NCBI GenBank assembly: GCA_963841945.1
Contig: CAWJFC010000024.1
Location: 1 to 64,000 of the forward strand
DNA: 64,000 nucleotides
Reading direction: 5' to 3'
DNA from: Acidiflorens sp963841945
Lineage (GTDB): Bacteria; Acidobacteriota; Terriglobia; Terriglobales; Acidobacteriaceae
Part shown: positions 44,303-51,747 of the stretch, piece after piece
How the letters are laid out: each line of letters begins with the position of its first letter
Position numbering within the stretch: position 1 is the first letter of the stretch
Notes under the pieces: generated by a model
The model's input: the letters and a program-made list of their open reading frames with translations, nothing else
Database searches by the model: none
What the model was told of the DNA's origin: nothing
Made by a program: the position numbers and the translations under genes

Positions 44303-45724
44303 CTACCGGGGAATCGGAAGGGAGATACTCGCGCCCTTTCTCTGATACTGAACCGGGCTCCCTATGGTGTCCTTATCCAATGTAATGCTCTTTACGTCCA
44401 CCTTGCGGCAATTCGATGCAACGTCCGGGATGTCCAAGACAACGCCCTCGGGTACTTCCACTGCACAATTCTTCAGGGAGGATTTGAAAATGAAGGGCGT
44501 TTTCTTCCCCGCGTACTTGAATATTACTCCGTCAAAGTCACTTCGGATAAAGTAGTTATTGTCGAGAGAGACAGACACGTCACTGAACGTGCAACCGAGA
44601 AAGAACTGAGGAATCACTTCGTCCAGAGAATGTGTGAAGTCCTCGCGGAACGAGCCGTCTAGGCAGGGCCCGTTGGCTCGGCGATCGTTTGTGACGTAAT
44701 CGAAGCATGAGTTCATCAAAAAACGAGACGCCAACTGCTTATCCGTGGGCAATCTGCTGAGGCCCGCTATGACTGGCTGACCCTTAACCGGGAATATGCC
44801 GATCTGGTCTGGTCCACCTACCAACCAGGTCGATTTCTTAGTTTCCCGCAATATGGCTCGCGCAAGATCATCCAACTCTCCCAGTGACATCGAGTCCCTG
44901 CCCGAGGGACCAGCGTTCAACTTTCGGTAATACCGCTTAATGATCGGATCGGAGCTTTTGTACGTGCCCCCCAATATTTGAAATGCGATGTCATTTATTC
45001 CCTCAGCAACGGGATAGAAGCGATCGACAACATCTCCCGGTGTGCGCGACACGCGGTATACCGGCACGGGAACATGATGGTTTGTATACATCCATGTCAC
45101 GTTAAAATACTGTTGTTGGATGAAAACTCTGCCGTGATCGTCGATCGATGCCCACGAAGCCGTGAGACGCATTTGATCTGGCGAGAACTGCTCGGGATCA
45201 TAAAGGGAGGCCACGGCCGTTAGGGCCGGGGGTAGATTGAACAATCCAGAAACTGGACCTGACATCTCCTCTGGCGCGCAAATCACCTTTGCGGTGGGCG
45301 CGGGCCCGGTGGTGACTTGGAATATTTTTTGTCCGCACGGGCTGAAATTCTGGCGAAGAACAGACGCGACCATTAGATCAAGAGGACTACGAGTCGTGGC
45401 CCGACCAGCCGCGAAGCCAGCGATTACCATTGCGGAATGCTTCCCCGTTCTGAAGAGCTTTTGACTGTCGTCGCAGTAGCGTCGTTTTGGTAGCCCCGGT
45501 CTGCATTCGAATGGCTGGAGGCTTGACATTCTGCTATCTGTAGCGACGACAAACCCGTTTTTGTCGGCCAGTATTAGATTCAGTGTACCGGACGCGAGCG
45601 ACGCACTATAGGCGTCTGTTATCTCTTGTCCGACCGCAGGGAGGGCGAGGAAGACACACACCAGCGCAGCATGTAGCGCGAAAACCAAACAGCAACAGAT
45701 GTTGTAGCTGGGTTGAATCTGCAT
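44303..45724 (-). CDS. Secreted proteasome-like Ntn-hydrolase-fold protein (473 aa)
   Basis: Signal peptide at residues 1-32 (LVCVFLALPAVGQ). Shortly after it comes SGTLNLILADKNGFVVATDS, then CDDSQKLFRTGKHSAMVIAG. This matches the start of proteasome beta/HslV-type chains, in which a Gly-Thr is followed by a GI-type strand, a DG-hairpin, ADSR and KIFRI...AVAIAG. The Thr after Gly (residue ~46) could be an N-terminal nucleophile if the leader is cut. Residues ~230-470 do not resemble a family I know. A periplasmic Ntn hydrolase would be unusual. Activity is not established. Confidence 0.6.
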   Translation of the reverse strand: MQIQPSYNICCCLVFALHAALVCVFLALPAVGQEITDAYSASLASGTLNLILADKNGFVVATDSRMSSLQPFECRPGLPKRRYCDDSQKLFRTGKHSAMVIAGFAAGRATTRSPLDLMVASVLRQNFSPCGQKIFQVTTGPAPTAKVICAPEEMSGPVSGLFNLPPALTAVASLYDPEQFSPDQMRLTASWASIDDHGRVFIQQQYFNVTWMYTNHHVPVPVYRVSRTPGDVVDRFYPVAEGINDIAFQILGGTYKSSDPIIKRYYRKLNAGPSGRDSMSLGELDDLARAILRETKKSTWLVGGPDQIGIFPVKGQPVIAGLSRLPTDKQLASRFLMNSCFDYVTNDRRANGPCLDGSFREDFTHSLDEVIPQFFLGCTFSDVSVSLDNNYFIRSDFDGVIFKYAGKKTPFIFKSSLKNCAVEVPEGVVLDIPDVASNCRKVDVKSITLDKDTIGSPVQYQRKGASISLPIPR

Positions 45725-46379
45725 ACTTTATTCTAGAACGCTTTTCGAGAGGATTCTTGCGGGCGTTACTCGCCGTAGGGATGCCGAGCGCGAGCCAACT
45801 ATGATGAGTTTGTTTCCGCTGTGGGGCGGAGAACTCCGTTGCGAGAATTCCCTGCGGCGGCTTTGCCGGGGATGAGAGTACAGGGGTGCTTCGACGACGT
45901 GCTGCTCGCTTCGCTTCTCGGCACTTTGCTCAGGATGACATGGTTTAAGAGGGAGATGAGGGATGCGGATCCCTTCTCTTCGGTCCGGAGTGCGCCAGGG
46001 CTGCGGATGCGGATCTTGAATATCTTTGATTGATCGTGCGTGGGCCCTCAGGGGCTGAAGCCCGCCATTACTGCCGGCTCAAACTGGCACGACTGAAGTC
46101 GTGCCCTTCCCGGAAGTTTGCCTTCTGCGTCCAGGGCAGCGCTGACGCGCTGCTCCGGCGCCCAAACGCACATGGGGCCCGGCGTCGTCTGCGGGGACGG
46201 CTCTGTGCTGGTGGCGGCGAACTGCAGATCCCTCGCGTTGCTCGGGATGACAAGACTAGAAAGAGTTGGAGTGCGGATGCGTCTGGGGTGGTGGGTGAGT
46301 CTGGGTGGGGGATGCGTTTGATTGGATCGCGGAATGAGTCCGATTGATGATTTTGCCTCCTGCGGACTACCATATTTTT
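45725..46379. other. Gene-free region with dispersed-repeat-like segments
   Basis: About 650 bases contain two closely related segments, tgctcaggatgaca (45927-45940) and tgctcgggatgaca (46239-46252), several ggatgcggat copies around 45960-46010, and a palindrome at 46086-46105. This looks like interspersed intergenic repeat material. No coding frame was supported. Confidence 0.5.
46086..46105. repeat. Short palindromic repeat unit
   Basis: GGCACGACTGAAGTCGTGCC is a 9-bp perfect stem around GA. It is preceded by a second small hairpin-like stretch, ggggctgaagcccg. Such units are common intergenic repeats in related genomes. No T-run follows. Confidence 0.5.
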
Positions 46380-48122
46380 ATGCCTGTCGAAACTGAAGTT
46401 CCCGGCTCCGGTATCAATCACTCCGTCAGTTCTAGCTCTGCTAGCTCCAGCTCTGCTAATTCGAACGCCTCCAAACCTAATATTCGCGCGCCGCGCGGGT
46501 CTGCGCTTTCCTGCAAAGGATGGCAGCAGGAGGCGGCTATGCGGATGCTTATGAATAATCTGGATGAAGAGGTGGCGGAGAGGCCGCAGGATCTTGTCGT
46601 CTATGGCGGAACGGGGAAGGCGGCGCGGAATTGGGATTGCTATCACGCGATTGTGCGAGCGCTCAAGGCGCTGGAGAACGACGAGACTTTGCTGGTGCAG
46701 TCGGGGAAGCCGGTGGGCGTTTTCAAGACGCATGAGTATGCTCCGCGGGTGCTGATTGCGAATTCGAATCTGGTTGGTCATTTTTCGAACTGGGAGAAGT
46801 TCAACGAACTGGAGCGGGCCGGGCTGATGATGTATGGGCAGATGACGGCCGGCTCGTGGATTTATATCGGGTCGCAGGGGATTGTGCAGGGGACTTATGA
46901 GACGTTTAATGCCGCGGGGGATAAGCATTTTGGCGGCGATCTTTCAGGCAAGCTGATCGTTTCGGGCGGCATGGGCGGGATGGGTGGCGCGCAGCCTTTG
47001 GCCGCGACTATGACGGGCGCGGCGTTCCTGGGGATCGATGTCGATCCGGAACGTATCAAGAAGAGGCTGAAGACGGGGTATTGCGATTTTCTGGTTAATA
47101 CTTTGGATGAGGCGCTGCGCATTCTCAAGAATGCTGTGCGCAAAAAAGAGAGTGTTTCGGTCGGGCTGGTGGGCAATTGCGCGGATGTTATTCCGGAGCT
47201 GGCCGAGCGCGGCGTGGTGCCGGATATTTTGACGGACCAGACGTCGGCGCACGATCCGCTGAATGGATATGTGCCGAACGGGATGACGCTGGAAGCGGCG
47301 CTGGAGTTGCGGGCGAGGGATCCGCGGGAGTATCAAGAGCGGTCGCTGGATGCGATGGCGCGGCATGTGGAGGCGATGCTGCGGCTGCAGAAGATGGGGT
47401 CGGTGACGTTTGATTATGGAAATAATATTCGGACGTTCGCGTTTCAGCGCGGCGTGAAGAACGCGTACGACTTTCCGGGATTTGTCCCTGCGTATATTCG
47501 TCCCTTGTTTTGCGAGGGGCGCGGGCCGTTCCGGTGGGCGGCGCTATCGGGCGAGGCTTCGGATATTGCGGTGACGGATGAATTGGTGTTGGAGTTGTTT
47601 CCGGAGAATCGCAGTTTGCGGCGATGGATTGAGCTGGCGCGGAAGCGGATTAAGTTTCAGGGATTGCCGGCGCGGATTTGCTGGCTGGGATATGGCGAGC
47701 GGGCGCGGTTTGGACTGGCGATTAACGATCTGGTGAAGTCGGGGAAGATCAAGGCGCCGATTGTGATTGGGCGCGATCATCTGGATTGCGGGTCGGTGGC
47801 GTCGCCGTTTCGCGAGACGGAGAGCATGAAAGATGGCTCGGACGCGGTAGCGGATTGGCCTCTGCTGAATGCTTTGGTGAATACGGCGGCAGGGGCGTCG
47901 TGGGTGTCGATTCATAATGGCGGAGGAGTTGGGATTGGATATTCGTTGCACGCGGGACAGGTCACCGTGGCGGATGGGACGGAGATGATGGCTCGGCGGA
48001 TTGAGCGGGTGCTGACCACCGATCCGGGGATGGGCGTGATTCGGCATGTGGACGCGGGGTATGAGGAGGCAAAGGAGTTTGCGGGGAAGAACGGGGTTAG
48101 GGTGCCGATGGCGCAACCATGA
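46380..48122 (+). CDS. hutU: Urocanate hydratase
   Basis: 580 aa from the ATG at 46380; TTG 46344 and ATG 46347 are alternatives, none with a clear ribosome-binding site. It converts urocanate to imidazolone propionate, the second step of histidine degradation (cytosol), using tightly bound NAD+ as electrophile. Signatures are LSCKGWQQEAAMRMLMNNLD, VVYGGTGKAARNWDCYHAIV, GGMGGMGGAQPLAATMTGA (NAD-binding glycine-rich) and the active-site region around GRDHLDCGSVASPFRET. The Ser/Asn-rich N-terminal ~35 residues are extra. It is followed by hutI on the same strand. hutH is not in the window. Confidence 0.95.
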   Translation: MPVETEVPGSGINHSVSSSSASSSSANSNASKPNIRAPRGSALSCKGWQQEAAMRMLMNNLDEEVAERPQDLVVYGGTGKAARNWDCYHAIVRALKALENDETLLVQSGKPVGVFKTHEYAPRVLIANSNLVGHFSNWEKFNELERAGLMMYGQMTAGSWIYIGSQGIVQGTYETFNAAGDKHFGGDLSGKLIVSGGMGGMGGAQPLAATMTGAAFLGIDVDPERIKKRLKTGYCDFLVNTLDEALRILKNAVRKKESVSVGLVGNCADVIPELAERGVVPDILTDQTSAHDPLNGYVPNGMTLEAALELRARDPREYQERSLDAMARHVEAMLRLQKMGSVTFDYGNNIRTFAFQRGVKNAYDFPGFVPAYIRPLFCEGRGPFRWAALSGEASDIAVTDELVLELFPENRSLRRWIELARKRIKFQGLPARICWLGYGERARFGLAINDLVKSGKIKAPIVIGRDHLDCGSVASPFRETESMKDGSDAVADWPLLNALVNTAAGASWVSIHNGGGVGIGYSLHAGQVTVADGTEMMARRIERVLTTDPGMGVIRHVDAGYEEAKEFAGKNGVRVPMAQP

Positions 48123-48209
48123 ACATCCACCACGGAGACACGGAGGCACGGAGGAATACTGAGCTTCTTTGTGAGGGGAATTGGCTGGCGTTACTGCGCC
48201 GGAGTCTGA

Positions 48210-49487
48210 ATGCGTAAGCTACCAGCGCTGTTGCTCGCCAACATTGGACAGCTTCTGACCTTGCGGTCTGCCTCCGCCGGTCCGCGGCGTGGGGCTTCGC
48301 TTTCTGAGCTTGGCATTATTAATGATGCGGCGGTGCTTTGCGTTGGCGGCAAGATTGTTTCTGTGGGGAGGACGCAAGACGCGCTGCGCGATCCGTGGAT
48401 CAAGAAGAATCGCACGCGCGTTGTGGAGATCGATTGCCGCGGGCGGGTTGTGCTGCCGGGATTCGTCGACTCGCACACGCACCCGGTGTTTGCCGCGCCG
48501 CGACTGATCGATTTTGAGAAGCGCATTGCGGGCGCGAGTTATGAAGAGATTGCCGAGGCTGGCGGGGGGATCCGGTCGAGCATTGAGGGCGTGCGCACGG
48601 CTGGGAAGGGCGCGCTTACGGAAAAGGTTCTTGCCATATTCGGAGATATGGCCCGGCAGGGAACGACTACGGTGGAGGCGAAGTCGGGATATGGATTGAG
48701 TTTCGAATCGGAATTGAAGTCGCTGGAGGCGATTCGAAGTGCTGGGCAGAAGTGGCCAGGGACGGTGGTTCCGACGTTTCTGGGAGCGCACGCGGTTCCG
48801 CCGGAGTTTCGCGGGCGGGCGGACGAATACGTCGAAGTGGTTTGCCGCGAGATGATGCCTGCGGTTGTGAAGCGCAAGCTCGCGGCCTTTGCCGATGTCT
48901 TTTGCGATCGCGGAGCGTTTAGCGCGGAAGAGACTGAACAGATCTTTCAGGCAGCGCGAGACAACGGGCTCGCCTTACGCGCGCATGTCGGGCAGCTCAG
49001 CGAGACGCGCCTCGAAGCATTTTTGCGATTCGATCCTGCGTCGCTCGACCACATGGATTACGTGAATGATGCCGACCTGCCGGCGCTGGCGCGGAGCAGC
49101 ACGATTGCGACATTCGTTCCGGGGGCGAATTATTTTCTTGGACTCTCTCGATATCCGAACGCGCGAAAGTTGATTGAAGCGGGAGTCGCGGTTGCGCTGG
49201 CCACCGACTACAACCCGGGATCGTCGCCGACGCTCAGTATGCCCATGGCGATGTCGCTGGCGTGCACGCATATGAAGATGACGCCGGCGGAGGCGATCGG
49301 CGCGGCGACCATCAATGGCGCATGGGCATTGCGCATGGCTGAACAGAAGGGGACGATTGAGGCGGGCAAAGATGCGGACCTCGCAGTATTCGACGTGAAA
49401 GACTATCGCGAGATTCCATACTGGTTTGGGGTCAATGGCTGCGCGCTGACAGTTCTGAACGGTGGTTGGAACGGGACTGTGCTCTGA
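48210..49487 (+). CDS. hutI: Imidazolonepropionase
   Basis: 425 aa; the ATG follows GGAG at 5 bases. Amidohydrolase-superfamily metal site: VDSHTHPVFAAPR (HxH), LRAHVGQLSETR, SLDHMDYVNDADL and LATDYNPGSSPTLSMPM (the last metal Asp in ATDYNPG). It hydrolyses 4-imidazolone-5-propionate to N-formimino-glutamate, the third step of histidine catabolism. It lies 87 bases after hutU, probably in one operon. Confidence 0.95.
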   Translation: MRKLPALLLANIGQLLTLRSASAGPRRGASLSELGIINDAAVLCVGGKIVSVGRTQDALRDPWIKKNRTRVVEIDCRGRVVLPGFVDSHTHPVFAAPRLIDFEKRIAGASYEEIAEAGGGIRSSIEGVRTAGKGALTEKVLAIFGDMARQGTTTVEAKSGYGLSFESELKSLEAIRSAGQKWPGTVVPTFLGAHAVPPEFRGRADEYVEVVCREMMPAVVKRKLAAFADVFCDRGAFSAEETEQIFQAARDNGLALRAHVGQLSETRLEAFLRFDPASLDHMDYVNDADLPALARSSTIATFVPGANYFLGLSRYPNARKLIEAGVAVALATDYNPGSSPTLSMPMAMSLACTHMKMTPAEAIGAATINGAWALRMAEQKGTIEAGKDADLAVFDVKDYREIPYWFGVNGCALTVLNGGWNGTVL

Positions 49488-49799
49488 TGGACTGTGCTCG
49501 GAGTGGATCTTGCTTTGAAGGGAACTGTGGTCGGACGGAGCCCTACGTAGCTATGTCGCGAGATTTTTCGCGAGCGGCTGAGCTCCAGCAGAGGCCGATC
49601 CGATGCGCAGTCAGGCTCGGAAGCAATTAGGACGGATTGGACTCGCGGATGCCGCATTTGGAGCCGCGGCGCAGGGATTGTTATAATTCACAAGTTCCGT
49701 GCGCTCTCAGCGAATGGGCCGCCATCGGCCTCCCGCCGAAAAGCAAGGCGCAGCCGGCAGAAGAGAATCGCCGGTCCTTTGTGATGCGGAAAAAGAAGT

Positions 49800-49875
49800 G
49801 GCCAGGTAGCTCAGGTGGTAGAGCGCAGCCCTGAAAAGGCTGGCGTCGGCGGTTCAACTCCGTCCCTGGCCACCA
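49800..49875 (+). tRNA. tRNA-Phe (GAA)
   Basis: A 76-nt cloverleaf. Acceptor GGCCAGG (49800-49806) pairs with CCTGGCC (49865-49871), the discriminator is A and CCA is encoded. D-arm GCTCAGGTGGTAGAGC. The anticodon arm has the loop CTGAAAA between CAGCC and GGCTG, giving anticodon GAA. The T-arm is GGCGG-TTCAACT-CCGTC. It is intact. An integrase gene begins 38 bases beyond its 3' end, so the tRNA 3' end is the likely attachment site of the element to its right. Confidence 0.95.
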
Positions 49876-49912
49876 CATTCCAAAGAACTTAGCACGAATC
49901 AGCAAAATCAGT

Positions 49913-51487
49913 TCAGTCCGCATTCAGTCCGTTCCCAGCGGGCTTACTGCCAAGAATGGCCTGAAGCACTTCTCCTTGAGCTGTCATTCGGTCCGCGCTG
50001 ACGCTGTGTGCATAGAGCTGCAACGTCGTCTTTACGTCCGAGTGTCGCAAGAGCGTCTGCACCGTCTTCGGGTCCGTTTTCGAGCGGACTAGAAATGATG
50101 CAAGCGAATGCCGGAGGTTGTGGAATCCGAACCGACATGGATCGTTTGCGGCGATGACTCCCGCTTTGACCGCTGCTGGGCGGAGATAGTCTTCCACAAG
50201 CATGTTTGCTGCCCGCGGTTTCCTACCGCCCAGCTTGAGACTGGGAAAGACCCAGTTCTCCGGCTGCGGGTAGGGGGTTTGGTTTCGCCAAGCCTGCATG
50301 AACTCCGCAAGCAGCGGGTGCATCGGAACGGGAGCCTGGGACGCTTTGCTCTTGGGCGCCCCGATCCGTGCACATGTCCACGTGCGCCTGACATGAATGA
50401 GGGAGTTGTCGAAGTTCACGTCCCGCCACTGCAACCCCAAGCATTCGGAGATGCGTAGCCCCGTGCTCGCTGCGAGCAGTGTCAGTGTTCGTTCCGGTTC
50501 GGGCAGATCGACCAAAACAGCGAAGGCCTGCTCGGGACTCAGAATCACCGCTTCATAGCCGCTGATGGTCTTGCACCGAACAAAGCGCAGCGGATTGCAC
50601 TCGTCCCGGCGCGGAATGAGTCCGTAGCGCTGTCCGTGCTTATACACCAGCGACATGACCCGCCTCATCTTGTCGAGAGTCGGGTTCTCCAGTTCTTGCT
50701 CTTCCTTCACGGCAGAGAGCCACTCTTCGACTTCGAGCGGCTGAATGCTGAGCGCGAAACGCTTGCCCCACCGTGGCAGCAGGCGATTGCGTAGCACTCT
50801 TTGGTACCCTGCAATGGTTGTGTAGGCTTTCGGATCGACAATCGCACTCCGCCGCTCACCGAGTTCGTTTTGCTGGTAGTGCTCAGCCAAGTCTGCGAAG
50901 GTCACGCGTTTCCGAAAGTCCGGTTTATTGATCTGGATCTGCTGCCGTTCCACTTCCGCCCAAGCCGAAGCCTTGGTCGGAAAGTCGCGCACGGTTCCAA
51001 CCGCAACCTTTTGTTCGACCCGCTTGCCGTCGGATTCCCGAGTTGTGCGGAAAAACAGCATCCAAGTTTCGCCCTCTTTGCGTCGTTCTTTCTTTAACCA
51101 ACCACGTTGATGTCTCTGTGCCATTTTGGATTTCTCCTCTGGGCACGTGAGACTGCCGCTCGAATTGTACCCCGCCTGCGAACATAGGCGAGCAAGTTCC
51201 GAAAGGCGGAATCTCCACAGGTGGCGGAGGCCAGTGCCGAGCGGATAGCCCGGAAGAGCACCACGCCGTGCCAACTCAACGATGCGACGCGGACTCACCT
51301 GCAGAAATTCAGCCGCAGTGTCGGCGTCCACCAACGCCTCGATTTCGCCTTCGACGGGGACTTGATGGACGCGTTTATTGGAAAACGAGTCGGAAGTAGG
51401 AGGCTGGGATTGGGTATTCATACCTGGCTCCCGGCCGCCGGCTGGTGCGATAGGGCCGATGTTTCGGATTTCTTCGTGCGCTTCCAT
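49913..51487 (-). CDS. Tyrosine integrase with fused excisionase-like HTH domain
   Basis: 524 aa. Residues ~50-105 form a MerR/Xis-type HTH (DADTAAEFLQVSPRRIVELA, RRGALPGYPLG). From ~122 the protein is a normal phage-type integrase: arm-binding start MAQRHQRGWLKKE, SAM-like core-binding domain, and catalytic Arg in STGLRISECLGLQW, HxxR in FHNLRHSLAS, LLRHSDV His and the Tyr nucleophile in LQLYAHS. An internal ATG at 51124 is preceded by GAGGAG at a good distance, so a short integrase without the HTH could also be made. It inserts and excises the element at the adjacent tRNA-Phe. Confidence 0.92.
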   Translation of the reverse strand: MEAHEEIRNIGPIAPAGGREPGMNTQSQPPTSDSFSNKRVHQVPVEGEIEALVDADTAAEFLQVSPRRIVELARRGALPGYPLGTGLRHLWRFRLSELARLCSQAGYNSSGSLTCPEEKSKMAQRHQRGWLKKERRKEGETWMLFFRTTRESDGKRVEQKVAVGTVRDFPTKASAWAEVERQQIQINKPDFRKRVTFADLAEHYQQNELGERRSAIVDPKAYTTIAGYQRVLRNRLLPRWGKRFALSIQPLEVEEWLSAVKEEQELENPTLDKMRRVMSLVYKHGQRYGLIPRRDECNPLRFVRCKTISGYEAVILSPEQAFAVLVDLPEPERTLTLLAASTGLRISECLGLQWRDVNFDNSLIHVRRTWTCARIGAPKSKASQAPVPMHPLLAEFMQAWRNQTPYPQPENWVFPSLKLGGRKPRAANMLVEDYLRPAAVKAGVIAANDPCRFGFHNLRHSLASFLVRSKTDPKTVQTLLRHSDVKTTLQLYAHSVSADRMTAQGEVLQAILGSKPAGNGLNAD

Positions 51488-51747
51488 GTGGGCGGCGTGG
51501 ACTGGAACTGCGGAGGTTCAGTCAAGAACGACCGGAGGGAGCCGCGCCAGCGGTCTTGCCCTTTGACGGGTTCTTCGCAGTTCCGGTTTCGTCCACTTGG
51601 AAACGAAAGAAAGTGCCGGCTGCTCGGGATGTGGTTCGTGCGTCTCATGGTGCCGCGGGGTTCGCTTTCTGGATTTCGTGTTCGCAAGTTGACTCTGCGC
51701 TTATCGGCATCGTCTCGCGTGAAACTGTCATTGATTCCTGTTTAAGA

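Noticed and set aside
46086..46105. Palindrome as an operator or terminator of hutU
   Set aside because: It is ~290 bases from hutU, has no T-run and looks like a common intergenic repeat.
46068..46928. 286-codon minus-strand frame overlapping the hutU start
   Set aside because: His/Arg/Pro-rich shadow of hutU and of intergenic repeats; no recognisable domain.
49913..49925. Attachment-site direct repeat directly beside the integrase
   Set aside because: No second copy of the tRNA-Phe 3' end was found near the integrase or elsewhere in the window.
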